NCBI RefSeq assembly: GCF_900109075.1
Contig: NZ_FNYS01000005.1
Location: forward strand, 124,001-188,000
Direction: 5' to 3'
Origin: Myroides marinus
Lineage (GTDB): Bacteria; Bacteroidota; Bacteroidia; Flavobacteriales; Flavobacteriaceae
DNA: 64,000 nucleotides
Shown in pieces: positions 44,168 to 53,233 of the stretch; positions within the stretch are counted from its first letter, which is position 1; every line of letters begins with the position of its first letter. The position numbers and the translations under genes were made by a program. The notes under the pieces are model-generated. The model was not told where the DNA came from, did not search any database, and saw only the letters and a list, made by a program, of their open reading frames with translations.

Positions 44168-45682
44168 CTACATCCAGTTTAATGCAGTTGACTCTACCTG
44201 ATACAGCCACTTATCACGTAACTGTACTAACTCACTATAGCGAGTAGTACTAAAGCTAATAATACCTCCTGCTGTATAAATCTGTAAGCTACCTACATCT
44301 GCAGACTGCTGCCACCACAACTGTGATACTACAATCTTCTGTATCTTATGAGGTTGAATATAGATATGAGATACATCCCATACTCCCTTGCGAATAACGA
44401 TAAACGAATCACTTACATAAAGACGGCCTACTCGGTATAATCTATAAAGGACTAGTCCTACTACAAAACAATAAGTGAATATTAAATAACTATATACTGT
44501 TATGGTAAACTCTGTTTTAAAAAAACAAGTGAACAAGGATGCAGGAAGGACTATTAGAAGAAAGATTCTAAAACCTAGAAACCTATAATTATGCTTTAAC
44601 TCTGTAGAATAATCACCTCCAGCACTGCCAACTAATATATTAAACAGTTCTTCTTTCTCTACAGCAGAACATCCTGGTATCTGTAAACCTGTCTTCTTAT
44701 TGGTTGTATCTTCTCCTGCTACCTGACTAATTTTCAAACTACAAATATCTAATAGTTTTTGAAAATAGTTTTGCTCTACTTCTATCTTCTGTACTCGTTC
44801 TGGGCGTATAATAGTATTACGTGTAGACAATAGTCCATGAGATAATAGTAATGTCTCTCTTGAAAGTATTGCTTTAAAATCCCAGAACTTTAAAAATGTA
44901 CGCACTACATTAACTACTAATATAGCTACGATCAATAAAACCACGAGATAAATAATGATTAAAGTAGGTACTCCTCTCTCTACATAAGACGTTACTTCAT
45001 CAGTATTAACATACTGTTCTATAGCAAACTTATTCACTAAAGTATCATAGAGCATATTAAAGAACAACAAAATAACTCCTAATGTGTAGAGATAGTTAGT
45101 CGTTAGTCCTACTTTTAGTAGTGTAGAGACACTAATTCGCTTAGTCTCTATCGGGTGATATTCAGTAGAAATATTTGACTCTGATAGATTAGTATAGTGT
45201 ATTGATTGGTTCTCAGATTTATAATCTAACAAAATTTGCTTTAGAACGTTAGCATCTGCTAAGGCCATAGACGGAATAGTAGCTTCTTTATCCTTACTAC
45301 CAGCAGAGTCAATCTCTACTGAGTATACATTAATTAACTTATTAATAAAGCTCTGATTAAGATTAACTTGTTGTATCTTCTCTAACTGAATGGTTACTTT
45401 AGATTTGTTTATTATTCCTTGTTGGATAATGAATGAATTGGTTTGTTCATCTATATAAAACAAGAAATTTCGATAACTAAGATAGGCTATTCCTAAACTT
45501 AAGAATGCTCCTATAATGACAAATGCCCAAATACTAGTTGATAATTCGATGCGTTTATTGACAAAAAATACAATTAAAAGGGGAACAAACGCTCTCACTA
45601 CCTTTTGTAATGCATTTAAAAAATTGGCAATTATACCTATCTGAGCCTGTCGAGTAGGTCTGTAGAAGTTACTCTGTCTCAT
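44168..45682 (-). CDS. PH (bPH2, YdbT-like) domain membrane protein
   Basis: 504 residues with three bacterial PH (bPH2) domains separated by paired transmembrane segments. The repeats show as FLFYIDEQTNSFIIQQGIINKSKVTIQLEKIQQVNL, FKAILSRETLLLSHGLLSTRNTIIRPERVQKIEV and RLYVSDSFIVIRKGVWDVSHIYIQPHKIQKIVV. It matches B. subtilis YdbT, which works with YdbS; in bacilli the pair affects resistance to membrane-active compounds. Starts inside the end of the YdbS-like gene (14-base overlap). Confidence 0.9.
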   Translation of the reverse strand: MRQSNFYRPTRQAQIGIIANFLNALQKVVRAFVPLLIVFFVNKRIELSTSIWAFVIIGAFLSLGIAYLSYRNFLFYIDEQTNSFIIQQGIINKSKVTIQLEKIQQVNLNQSFINKLINVYSVEIDSAGSKDKEATIPSMALADANVLKQILLDYKSENQSIHYTNLSESNISTEYHPIETKRISVSTLLKVGLTTNYLYTLGVILLFFNMLYDTLVNKFAIEQYVNTDEVTSYVERGVPTLIIIYLVVLLIVAILVVNVVRTFLKFWDFKAILSRETLLLSHGLLSTRNTIIRPERVQKIEVEQNYFQKLLDICSLKISQVAGEDTTNKKTGLQIPGCSAVEKEELFNILVGSAGGDYSTELKHNYRFLGFRIFLLIVLPASLFTCFFKTEFTITVYSYLIFTYCFVVGLVLYRLYRVGRLYVSDSFIVIRKGVWDVSHIYIQPHKIQKIVVSQLWWQQSADVGSLQIYTAGGIISFSTTRYSELVQLRDKWLYQVESTALNWM

Positions 45683-46265
45683 TTATACGCTCTATTTCAG
45701 ATTCTTTATATTCTTTCTCTTCTACTATTAAAGCAGGCTTTACAGACTTTGTAATCTTCTGTATCACATAAGCTTTTAGTCTCTCTCCTTCTTCTTTGGA
45801 TATTCCTGATATTTTCAAATCACCTAATGCACCTCCTGCTGTAAAAAACTCTACTGTACACAATCCGAAAACTCTTAGTAATGCTCCTTCATATACCACC
45901 ACGTGTTGAACTCTATTAAATGGAATAACAGTCTGACTTCTACTAATAATCCCTGTCTTATAAATAATGTCGTGTTCTCTAAGTGCATACCCTTTCATTT
46001 GCACTCCTTTTAAAGAAATAATACACATCAGAATAACTAACAAGACCCCTACTCCACAAATAGAAACAAGCCAAATATCACTGATAGGTAAACTATTAGT
46101 GATGTGTTGAAATATATAGGGAGAAGATGAAAGCAGAAGAATAAAAATACTAGCTATTAATAACCTTATCCCTATTACCGTCTTATACTTAGGGTGCAAG
46201 TTTTTAAAATCTACTTGTGCTACTTGAGGTAGTGTACTTATATCTATTTGTTTATTGTCAAACAT
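45669..46265 (-). CDS. PH (bPH2, YdbS-like) domain membrane protein
   Basis: 198 residues. Two transmembrane segments (about 27-47 and 62-84) precede one bPH2 domain (KGYALREHDIIYKTGIISRSQTVIPFNRVQHVVVYEG... VEFFTAGGALGDLKISGI). First gene of a two-gene operon with the YdbT-like gene. The strong TAGG glycine turn is typical of the family. Confidence 0.9.
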   Translation of the reverse strand: MFDNKQIDISTLPQVAQVDFKNLHPKYKTVIGIRLLIASIFILLLSSSPYIFQHITNSLPISDIWLVSICGVGVLLVILMCIISLKGVQMKGYALREHDIIYKTGIISRSQTVIPFNRVQHVVVYEGALLRVFGLCTVEFFTAGGALGDLKISGISKEEGERLKAYVIQKITKSVKPALIVEEKEYKESEIERINETE

Positions 46266-46469
46266 ATCTTTCTATTGTTAAGTTGTGCTTTATTCATCTA
46301 TTCTATAGTGACAGATGTACTCAGTCGAGTAAAGATATTACATAATGCTTATGTACAACAAAAGCTCAACTAAAAAACAGTATATAACTATAGTATAATA
46401 ACAACTAAAAAATGCTAAACATTCTTATCCAATCGTGAACTCTATAATAACTCATCTAATGTATATGAA

Positions 46470-46508
46470 ACAAAAAATCCCTTATAACCTAAACCTGGTT
46501 ATAAGGGA
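46470..46508 (-). terminator. Intrinsic terminator of the DUF4397-like lipoprotein gene
   Basis: Thirteen-base stem ATCCCTTATAACC/GGTTATAAGGGAT (46476-46488 with 46496-46508), T run on the minus strand. Confidence 0.92.
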
Positions 46509-46534
46509 TCTAGTATTTTATAAATTAATAACTC

Positions 46535-47257
46535 TTATTTCACTAATTGATTTACTACACCAACGTAATAAGGTTTATTAGCATTATCCTTTGATCCTGT
46601 CAACATAATAGAGTAAAATTTAGAAGGTTCTAATACTATATTTTCACGTTTTACTATTTCTTTACCGTCTTTGTCTTTGATAGAAATAGTATAAGTATTA
46701 GAATCCACAACATTAAAACGTTGAGTATTAACTACAGTTGTTTCATTGTCTTGTACTCTGTTTTCAAATTCTTTTACTAAAGCTTTACCATTAAACTCAA
46801 CAGTAGCCACTACCTCATCAGAACTAAGGTTAAAGAAGCGTATTCCTGACTGTTTAGCATCTTCACGAGGATTAATTTTGTTTACTACATCTTCTGTAAT
46901 AAAATGAATAGGTTTACTTTTTCCTCCACCTATAAAAGAAGTATAGAACTGCTGAGGAAGTATCTTCTGTGTTTTATTAGCAAGTACTCTAGACTCTCCG
47001 AATCCAAATACTTCTATAAATCTAGTTCCTGACCATAAGTTAATATAACCAACACTGCGGTATATCATAGGGTAATATGGATTCTGGATAGCACGACCAT
47101 CTGCTGCATAGATAACAGCATCACTACCTTCGTAGGCATTAACCATCGTAAAACCTCCTACTTGGTTAGACACGTCTATATAGTTATCATCGCTGCTACA
47201 GCTAAACAAGAATAGACTCAAAAACAAAATGGGTAAAAAGCTTAAAACTCTTTTCAT
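46535..47257 (-). CDS. Lipoprotein resembling DUF4397 proteins
   Basis: About 240 residues from the ATG that gives the signal KRVLSFLPILFLSLFLFSCSS (lipobox LFSC); the frame is open to an ATG at 47341 but that extension lacks sense. The mature part has two beta-rich modules starting VGGFTMVNAYEGSDAVIYAADGR and SGIRFFNLSSDEVVATVEFNGK, the VNAxPxxxxVxxxxDG and IRFxNxS layout of DUF4397. Surface or periplasmic protein of unknown role. Monocistronic. Confidence 0.8.
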   Translation of the reverse strand: MKRVLSFLPILFLSLFLFSCSSDDNYIDVSNQVGGFTMVNAYEGSDAVIYAADGRAIQNPYYPMIYRSVGYINLWSGTRFIEVFGFGESRVLANKTQKILPQQFYTSFIGGGKSKPIHFITEDVVNKINPREDAKQSGIRFFNLSSDEVVATVEFNGKALVKEFENRVQDNETTVVNTQRFNVVDSNTYTISIKDKDGKEIVKRENIVLEPSKFYSIMLTGSKDNANKPYYVGVVNQLVK

Positions 47258-47359
47258 AATAAATCTTTTAAAATTGGTACTTATATTTTTTCGCACTGAC
47301 AATGTAAACAATAACCATGCAATTGTATGATAAACAAACATTAAAAGTTTCTAATATAT

Positions 47360-47884
47360 TTACTCACTAAGTTTTCTATTAGCATATAGTAATAAGGATT
47401 CTACATAGTCTCCATCAAAATCTATCTTATATACTTTAGAAATCTTAAACTCTTCTATCTCTTCAAACCACTCACCCGAAGCTGATAATTCTTCGAAAGC
47501 AAAATACTCATCATCTTCACTGTCCATGTATTTACCAACATAAACACAGTCTTCTTCTTTAAATTCTAGGCCAAAAGCACCATATTTACTTCCGATATCT
47601 TTAAGAGTATGAAAGATATTATTTTTCAATTGTATAGGAGTACTATAAAAATCAACGTGTTTTGCCTTTAATACCTCTTCAATAAAGGTGATATTCTCTC
47701 CGCGTTCTATAGTAGAGATCTTATCTATAGCAATTAACTCATACCCATCTACAATATAATCAACAGCATTACACTTAGTTAATACCCACTTTTCATTATA
47801 CGCTAATACTATACCTAGTATCAACTCTTTCTTTCTACCTTTTAAGCGAATGCCTACTAGTTTATTCAAGTAATCTTTTATCAT
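47360..47884 (-). CDS. Hypothetical cytosolic protein
   Basis: 174 acidic residues, no signal peptide. The N-terminal half (GIVLAYNEKWVLTKCNAVDYIVDGYELIAIDKISTIERG) reads like a small SH3/Lsm-type beta barrel, a layout I associate with a widespread uncharacterised family in Firmicutes and Bacteroidota. The C-terminal half (DCVYVGKYMDSEDDEYFAFEELSASGEW) is a second beta-rich unit. I cannot name a function. It lies about 100 bp upstream of the lipoprotein gene. Confidence 0.72.
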   Translation of the reverse strand: MIKDYLNKLVGIRLKGRKKELILGIVLAYNEKWVLTKCNAVDYIVDGYELIAIDKISTIERGENITFIEEVLKAKHVDFYSTPIQLKNNIFHTLKDIGSKYGAFGLEFKEEDCVYVGKYMDSEDDEYFAFEELSASGEWFEEIEEFKISKVYKIDFDGDYVESLLLYANRKLSE

Positions 47885-48157
47885 AGTAAAATAGATATTA
47901 ATGAATTAGGTAACACACTTTATTAAAGATAATAGGCTATAATCCCCTACTACCTAACCTATTCTAAATAGGACTTTACTAAAATTAAGAATATTTCAAC
48001 AATTATTCATAAATATCTATAGTTTTTTCACTTTATCACGTTTTAAAATAATTACTTATTAATCAACCAGATACCATACAAACTAAGGCTCTCCTGCAAA
48101 AATACTTTACAATCTATATCAGGAGATAACAGTAAATAACCTCTTATTTATATAAAA
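47885..48157. other. Intergenic region
   Basis: AT-rich stretch upstream of the hypothetical gene 47360-47884; apart from the CMD-gene terminator at its distal end (48161-48190), no structure or coding potential was seen. Confidence 0.5.
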
Positions 48158-48160
48158 AGC

Positions 48161-48190
48161 AAAAAAGCAGAAGATAGTTCTTCTGCTTTT
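48161..48190 (-). terminator. Intrinsic terminator of the CMD-family gene
   Basis: Stem AAAAGCAGAAG/CTTCTGCTTTT (48163-48173 with 48180-48190) and A/T runs. Confidence 0.88.
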
Positions 48191-48201
48191 TATAGTATTG
48201 A

Positions 48202-48639
48202 TTATTTTGCTTTCATATGAGTAGCTACTCCTATTCTATTCCAAGCATTTATAGTTACCATACACATAATTAGTTGTGCTAAATACACTTCGTTGAATAA
48301 CTGTTGTGCCTTAACATATAACTCGTTACTTATTCCTCCTTTATGAATAAAAGTAACCGCTTCTGTCATTGCTAGGATTACTTGTTCTTCTTCTGTGAAT
48401 AATTCTGATTCTTGCCATCCTGCTAACACAAAAAGTCTTCTAGTTGTCTCCCCATACTTTATAGCATCCTGAGTATGAATATCTAGACAATATCCGCATC
48501 CGTTGAGTTGAGATGTTCTGATCTTAATAAGTTCTTTATGAATAGGTGTTAACTGAGAATTGTTTAGATATTCTTCTAACATCATCATTCCCTCATAAGC
48601 CTTTGGCTCAACACTGTAAATTGTTTTTCTCTTTGCCAT
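48202..48639 (-). CDS. Carboxymuconolactone decarboxylase/AhpD-like protein
   Basis: 145 residues, all-helical. The redox motif GCGYCLDIHTQDA has the C-x-x-C of AhpD-like alkylhydroperoxidases and the proton-relay His four residues on. The YCLDIHT form is typical of single-domain CMD proteins of the YnjA type. Likely peroxidase activity is inferred from the motif. It is the last gene of a five-gene same-strand run and has its own candidate -7 element (48664-48671). Confidence 0.9.
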   Translation of the reverse strand: MAKRKTIYSVEPKAYEGMMMLEEYLNNSQLTPIHKELIKIRTSQLNGCGYCLDIHTQDAIKYGETTRRLFVLAGWQESELFTEEEQVILAMTEAVTFIHKGGISNELYVKAQQLFNEVYLAQLIMCMVTINAWNRIGVATHMKAK

Positions 48640-48663
48640 AATTGTTCTTTTATTTAACTATGA

Positions 48664-48671
48664 CAAAGCTA
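48664..48671 (-). promoter_or_regulatory. Candidate -7 promoter element of the CMD-family gene
   Basis: TAGCTTTG on the minus strand, 24 bp before the ATG, within the gap behind the Crp/Fnr gene. Confidence 0.48.
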
Positions 48672-48703
48672 TTCTATACGAGCAGCAATAAACTTAAACA
48701 GGT

Positions 48704-49279
48704 TTAAGAAAACCTCTTCTTCTTAATTTCACTCAAATACTCTGGACTAAAACCTAAATAAGAAGCCATCAGATACTGTGGTATTCGCTGAATAAACTCA
48801 GGAAAACGCTCTTCAAAATGGAAGTACAACTCCTCTCTACTAAATTCGTATAGATACTTTAGGCGATACTGAGCCGCTGCATAAGCACGTTGAAATACTT
48901 GTCTATAATACTTCTCCATAATAGGATGACTGACTAATAACGCTGAGAACTTATCCTTAGTAATGGTCAAAACAAGGGATTTTTCTACAGATTGAATATA
49001 AAATCCACTATTACTCTTATGTTCAAAAGCCATATTATCTGTTAACCACCAGTTCTCTATTGCGAAATCTATAGTCTGCTCAACTCCATTAGCCTTCATA
49101 TAATAACTTCTAAGACAGCCCTGCTCTACGAAAAATAATTTATCGCATAGCATATCTGCTTCTTGTAAAACCTCTTTCTTCTTCACAGTAATGATTTCAA
49201 AATAAGATAGTATAGTCTCTATCTCTTCTTCTGATAATTGACCAATAAACTTTTCTAAATGTCTTTTGAAGTTATTCAT
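48704..49279 (-). CDS. Crp/Fnr-family regulator (cAMP-binding-like)
   Basis: 191 residues. Beta-roll (FEIITVKKKEVLQEADMLCDKLFFVEQGCLRSYYMKANGVEQTIDFAIENWWLTD), connecting helix and a short C-terminal HTH (PQYLMASYLGFSPEYLSEIKKKR). This is the small Bacteroidota Crp subgroup usually found next to one target gene; here the CMD-family gene follows 64 bp downstream. Ligand unknown. Confidence 0.92.
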   Translation of the reverse strand: MNNFKRHLEKFIGQLSEEEIETILSYFEIITVKKKEVLQEADMLCDKLFFVEQGCLRSYYMKANGVEQTIDFAIENWWLTDNMAFEHKSNSGFYIQSVEKSLVLTITKDKFSALLVSHPIMEKYYRQVFQRAYAAAQYRLKYLYEFSREELYFHFEERFPEFIQRIPQYLMASYLGFSPEYLSEIKKKRFS

Positions 49280-49309
49280 ATCTCTTATTTTAATATGTGA
49301 TAAATATAC

Positions 49310-50254
49310 TTACATCGAGTATAACTTTTTAAAATAATCCATCTTATACTGAGTGAAATCAGTAGTAATAGCACATTCAAAGAAATCAAAAGTATGCACT
49401 GCTCCCTTTATCTCTTTAACTTCTATCTGTCCAGCACTCTGCTGTACTAACTTTACGTACTCTTTAGCTTCATCAATAAGAGGATCACATTCTGCTAAGA
49501 TAAATGTCATCGGTGGTAGATCTTCATAATCATTCATTTGATTTGGGATAGCATACTCTCTCCACTTACTCTCGTTCCCTGATAAATAATGTTTCCACAT
49601 ATATATAGCACTATGTTTAGACTGCATAGGTGCATTAGCATAAGTCTGCATAGATAGTGTGTCTAATTTATCTGAAGTAGGTGGATATAGAATAAAGGCA
49701 TTAGTTATCGGTATCTTATCACTATCTCTATTTAGGTGTAGTAATGACAAAGCGATAGTTCCCCCTGCACTACTTCCCATTACACTAATATTTTGTTTAT
49801 TTCCTCCAAGAGTCTCTGCATATTTATAAACATATTGAAGAGCAATAATACTGTCTTCTAAAGCAGCAGGAAAAGGATACTCTGGGGCTAGTCGATAATC
49901 AACTGATACAACAATAACCTGAGCTTCACGCACTAAGTCGAACAATTGAAAGTCATATTGCTCTGGACTACCAAAGATAAAGGCTCCACCATGTAAGAAT
50001 AAAACTACAGGTAATGGTTTGTGTATTTCTTTTGGCTTATAAATTCTTAAGCTCAAAGAAGTATTATATGATGTAAGAATCTCTTTATTATACACCTCTA
50101 AATCAGTAGGAATTGTTACTTGTCCTTCTAATCTCATCAATTGCTCTTCTTCTACACGGATCTGCTGAGGATTAAACTCTAAGAGAGTATCATAAGGAAT
50201 TTGTGTCCACGCACTCATCATAAGAGCTAATAATAGTTCTTTATCTATATTCAT
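49310..50254 (-). CDS. Alpha/beta-hydrolase, HSL-family esterase
   Basis: 314 residues. The hormone-sensitive-lipase oxyanion motif LHGGAFIFGS is near residue 88, the nucleophile elbow GSSAGG has Ser162, and the acid and base are Asp in AECDPLIDEA and His in GAVHTFDFF. Acts on short acyl esters. It follows a Crp/Fnr gene by 63 bp and precedes another by 30 bp. No signal peptide, so cytosolic. Confidence 0.93.
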   Translation of the reverse strand: MNIDKELLLALMMSAWTQIPYDTLLEFNPQQIRVEEEQLMRLEGQVTIPTDLEVYNKEILTSYNTSLSLRIYKPKEIHKPLPVVLFLHGGAFIFGSPEQYDFQLFDLVREAQVIVVSVDYRLAPEYPFPAALEDSIIALQYVYKYAETLGGNKQNISVMGSSAGGTIALSLLHLNRDSDKIPITNAFILYPPTSDKLDTLSMQTYANAPMQSKHSAIYMWKHYLSGNESKWREYAIPNQMNDYEDLPPMTFILAECDPLIDEAKEYVKLVQQSAGQIEVKEIKGAVHTFDFFECAITTDFTQYKMDYFKKLYSM

Positions 50255-50317
50255 ATCTAATAGTTTATTTAAAGCACAAAGGTCTTGGCTTTAAATAACT
50301 AAAAAGAGGACATAGGT

Positions 50318-50887
50318 CTATAAATGAGCTTCCTTGCGTATTCGACTCAAATGTCGTGGGGTAATATTTAAGAATGAGGCCAAGTATATACCTGGTATTC
50401 GCTGGATATATTGGGGGTAGTGCTGCAATAGTTTTAGATATCTCTCCTTTGCTTCTAAACGTTGAATATCAAAAAGCTTCTCTTCTAACTCCATAAATTG
50501 CTCTTCTAACAGCTGCTTAAAAAAGATAGTCCATACTATATTATTCTCACATAACTTATCTACATCTGCCTTATATAATACGTATAATTCTGTTGTTCCT
50601 ATAGATTGAATATTCTCTTTAGAAGGTTTGCCTGAAATAAAAGACGTCATCGCTGTCATCATACTCTCATCAAAAGTAATACAGTACGTACGTTCTTGTC
50701 CATCTTCTAACAAAAAATAAGAACGCAACACTCCTGCTCTAATCCACACAATCTTATCTGCTATCTCTCCTTCTCGGATTAGCATCTCTTTATTGTCTAG
50801 AACTTCTTCGTGAAGTAATGGTAATAGTGTATGCCATAATTCTTGATTCATTACATTAGACAGTGTACTAAATGACTTTTGTTTCAT
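50318..50887 (-). CDS. Crp/Fnr-family regulator
   Basis: 189 residues, same subgroup as the gene at 48704-49279: beta-roll (NKEMLIREGEIADKIVWIRAGVLRSYFLLEDGQERTYCITFDES) and a C-terminal HTH (PGIYLASFLNITPRHLSRIRKEAH). Begins 7 bp after the alkB stop codon, so it is cotranscribed with alkB. Probably controls the esterase gene immediately downstream, by position. Confidence 0.92.
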   Translation of the reverse strand: MKQKSFSTLSNVMNQELWHTLLPLLHEEVLDNKEMLIREGEIADKIVWIRAGVLRSYFLLEDGQERTYCITFDESMMTAMTSFISGKPSKENIQSIGTTELYVLYKADVDKLCENNIVWTIFFKQLLEEQFMELEEKLFDIQRLEAKERYLKLLQHYPQYIQRIPGIYLASFLNITPRHLSRIRKEAHL

Positions 50888-50894
50888 AAATCCC

Positions 50895-51509
50895 TTATTC
50901 TTTTATTTCGATGGTTCTAAAGGTAAGATTAATACGTGGAGTATGTACTACTTTAGTTGGAGGTAGTCTATGTAGCCAATTTTCTTGTGTTGTACCTTTC
51001 ATTACTAACAAGCTTCCATGATCTAAAACTATGTCAATTTTGTTACCATTAATCTTATGTTTAAAAGCAAACTTACGTACTGCTCCTAAACTTACAGATG
51101 CAATAGCTCCGTGCTTTTTTAAATCTTTCTCTCCATCACTATGCCAAGCCATACCTTCTTCACCTGTATGATAGAGATTAAGTAAACAAGAATTATAGGT
51201 CTCACCCGTTTTCTCTTCTATAAGTTTCTTCAGAGCAACTAGAGTTTCTGTCCAGGCCAAAGCTGTCTTAGTAATATTAGAATATGTATAGCTAAACGAC
51301 ACATCACCATACCAAGCTACTTTGCGTTTAGTGGTAACTTTCTTCCCAAAAATAATAGCTTGATCATGTTGCCAATCAATATTCGAGAGAAACTCTTGGT
51401 AATAATAATCACTTGTCTTCTTATCTAATACAATACCGTAATAATCTACTTCTCCATCATAAGGAAGGAGATTAGTAAACTCTTGATTATAATCACTAAA
51501 CAAATCCAT
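50895..51509 (-). CDS. Alpha-ketoglutarate-dependent dioxygenase AlkB family
   Basis: 204 residues, ALKBH2/3-like 2OG-Fe(II) oxygenase that removes alkyl damage from DNA or RNA bases. Iron ligands His123 and Asp125 in EEGMAWHSDGEKDL, distal His in HRLPPTKVVHTPRINLTFR, whose Arg-x-Asn-x-x-x-Arg also binds 2-oxoglutarate; NLYHTGEEG precedes the HxD. First gene of the alkB-crp-esterase-crp-CMD run. Confidence 0.94.
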   Translation of the reverse strand: MDLFSDYNQEFTNLLPYDGEVDYYGIVLDKKTSDYYYQEFLSNIDWQHDQAIIFGKKVTTKRKVAWYGDVSFSYTYSNITKTALAWTETLVALKKLIEEKTGETYNSCLLNLYHTGEEGMAWHSDGEKDLKKHGAIASVSLGAVRKFAFKHKINGNKIDIVLDHGSLLVMKGTTQENWLHRLPPTKVVHTPRINLTFRTIEIKE

Positions 51510-51594
51510 AGTATTTGATTTTTATTATACAAGTTTAGAAAATATCTAACGGAGTATAAAAAATGTCATGCTATAAATTAAAGCAATTAAAGGG

Positions 51595-51636
51595 TACAAA
51601 AAAACCACTAAAAAATACTTTAGTGGTTTTAAAAAA
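51595..51636 (-). terminator. Intrinsic terminator of the lipoprotein gene 51696-52250
   Basis: Stem AAAACCACTA/TAGTGGTTTT (51601-51610 with 51621-51630) with A and T runs on both sides. Confidence 0.85.
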
Positions 51637-51695
51637 ATCTGAATATATAATCCAAAAAATAACGTCTATTTAAAAGGTAACCTTACTAGCCTTTA

Positions 51696-52250
51696 TTACT
51701 TCATAGTCTTTAACTCATACTGTAAGTACTTGGCTTCTTTAGGAAAATTATATTTGATAGCTTCTTCCTCTGTTAACTCATAATCTTTTCTGATTAATAA
51801 CATTTTATTCTTGCGCATCTCGTGTATTTCAAAAAAGTATATCATAAGTTGGTCTCCATCGTTTACCAATGCAGTAACTAATTCATTGCCATTCAAAATA
51901 TTATAAGGAATTTGTTTTCTATGTTCTTCACATTTTCCTGTTTCTGGATCTTCTATATAAGATAAGTCTGTTCTCACTTTTATCTTTTCTTTATTCTCAT
52001 CCAGTTCTTCCTTAAATATCCATAAATTATTTTTGCAATCTGCTCCTTTGGAATCCATCTCAAAAACAACCTTTCTGTCTTTGTCTAATAATTGATACTT
52101 TGTGAAAGCCCATTCATTTTGGATAAATTTATCATAATCTGTCACAATTGGTGGCTCAATAATAGGAGCTTCACCTCCGTCATCTGATGAACATCCAAAG
52201 CTAAACATTGTCAATAAAGACACTGCCATAAACATAAAAATTTTCTTCAT
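51696..52250 (-). CDS. Lipoprotein, copy 1 of a tandem pair
   Basis: 184 residues. Signal peptide KKIFMFMAVSLLTMFSFGC with lipobox FSFGC, then the SSDDGGE linker and a domain with a TKYQLLDKDRKVVFEMD segment, DLSYIEDPETGKCEEHRKQIPY, and a C-terminal RKDYELTEEEAIKYNFPKEAKYLQY block. About two thirds identical by eye to the next gene (52515-53066), including upstream DNA. Two conserved Cys (in KGADCKNN and GKCEEH) may form a disulfide. Function unknown. Confidence 0.82.
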   Translation of the reverse strand: MKKIFMFMAVSLLTMFSFGCSSDDGGEAPIIEPPIVTDYDKFIQNEWAFTKYQLLDKDRKVVFEMDSKGADCKNNLWIFKEELDENKEKIKVRTDLSYIEDPETGKCEEHRKQIPYNILNGNELVTALVNDGDQLMIYFFEIHEMRKNKMLLIRKDYELTEEEAIKYNFPKEAKYLQYELKTMK

Positions 52251-52276
52251 AATAATTAATTAATTTGGTTAGACTC

Positions 52277-52284
52277 CAAATATA
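52277..52284 (-). promoter_or_regulatory. -7 promoter element of lipoprotein copy 1
   Basis: TATATTTG on the minus strand; the equivalent position upstream of copy 2 reads TACATTTG. Both are preceded by the same TTTGG-containing tract. Confidence 0.6.
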
Positions 52285-52514
52285 TAACCATCAATAACGA
52301 AGAAAACCAAACAAAACAAAGTAAAACTTATTGAATCTTATAGTATTCAACGATTACAAAAAAAGAAAGTACACTTTGTCGGTATACTCTCTCTAATTTT
52401 GTACATTTTAATTCTTTAAGCTAATTTAAAAGTTTAATATTATCTTCTTTAAAACACTACATTATACTTCTCTTCTATCATCATGCATGTTCAATGCTGT
52501 GTAATAGTAACTCT

Positions 52515-53066
52515 TTATTTTTTAAGCTTTAACTTATATTGTAAATACTTAGCTTCTTTAGGATAATTATATTTAATAGCTTCTTCTTCTGTTAACTCAT
52601 AATCTTTTCTGATTAATAACATTTGCTCCTTACCTATTTCACGGATTTCAAAAAAATAAACCATCATTTGATCACCATCATTTACTAGGGCAGTTATTAA
52701 TTCTTTATCTTTAATACTATAAGGTGCTACTTTTCTATGTTCTATACACTCATTAGTATCTGGATCAGTTATATAAGATAAATCTACTCTTGCATTCTGT
52801 TTCACATTATCCTCGTTAACTATTTCTTTAAAATTCCAAATGTTCTTTTTACATTCAAATTGTCCCATAGCATCGAACTCTTTAACTACTTTTCTATCTT
52901 TATCTAATAATTGATAATTATCAAATACCCATTCTTTCATTATTGCTTTTTCATAGTTCGTTTCAATAGGAGGTTCAATAATTGGTTTATCATTATCATC
53001 TGATGAACATCCAATACTAAATACTGTCAATAATGACAAAGTCATAAACATAAAAACTTTTTTCAT
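52515..53066 (-). CDS. Lipoprotein, copy 2 of a tandem pair
   Basis: 183 residues from ATG 53066, which gives the signal KKVFMFMTLSLLTVFSIGC. An upstream ATG at 53189 in the same frame falls inside the preceding terminator and is rejected. Paralogue of 51696-52250, with the shared C-terminus RKDYELTEEEAIKYN(Y/F)PKEAKYLQY and conserved Cys in FECKKN and NECIEH. Each copy carries its own promoter, so both are probably expressed. Function unknown. Confidence 0.82.
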   Translation of the reverse strand: MKKVFMFMTLSLLTVFSIGCSSDDNDKPIIEPPIETNYEKAIMKEWVFDNYQLLDKDRKVVKEFDAMGQFECKKNIWNFKEIVNEDNVKQNARVDLSYITDPDTNECIEHRKVAPYSIKDKELITALVNDGDQMMVYFFEIREIGKEQMLLIRKDYELTEEEAIKYNYPKEAKYLQYKLKLKK

Positions 53067-53088
53067 AATAATTAATTTGATTAGACTC

Positions 53089-53096
53089 CAAATGTA
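53089..53096 (-). promoter_or_regulatory. -7 promoter element of lipoprotein copy 2
   Basis: TACATTTG on the minus strand, 23 bp before the ATG, at the same relative place as in copy 1. Confidence 0.6.
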
Positions 53097-53167
53097 TAAC
53101 CTCCAATAACGAAGAAAACCAAACAAAACAAAGTAAAACAGCTCTAGTCTTACAGTATTCACATATT

Positions 53168-53210
53168 CCAAAAAAAAAAGAGTGTACATTTAGATGTACA
53201 CTCTCTCTTA
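53168..53210 (-). terminator. Intrinsic terminator of the truncated-haemoglobin gene
   Basis: Stem GAGTGTACAT/ATGTACACTC (53180-53189 with 53194-53203), followed by T10 on the minus strand. A decayed copy lies at about 52357-52395. Confidence 0.9.
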
Positions 53211-53233
53211 TTATCTTTATTCTATCCTTTAAT

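Noticed and set aside
53067-53189. N-terminal extension of lipoprotein copy 2
   Set aside because: It would begin inside the truncated-haemoglobin terminator and bury the lipoprotein signal; the ATG at 53066 matches copy 1.
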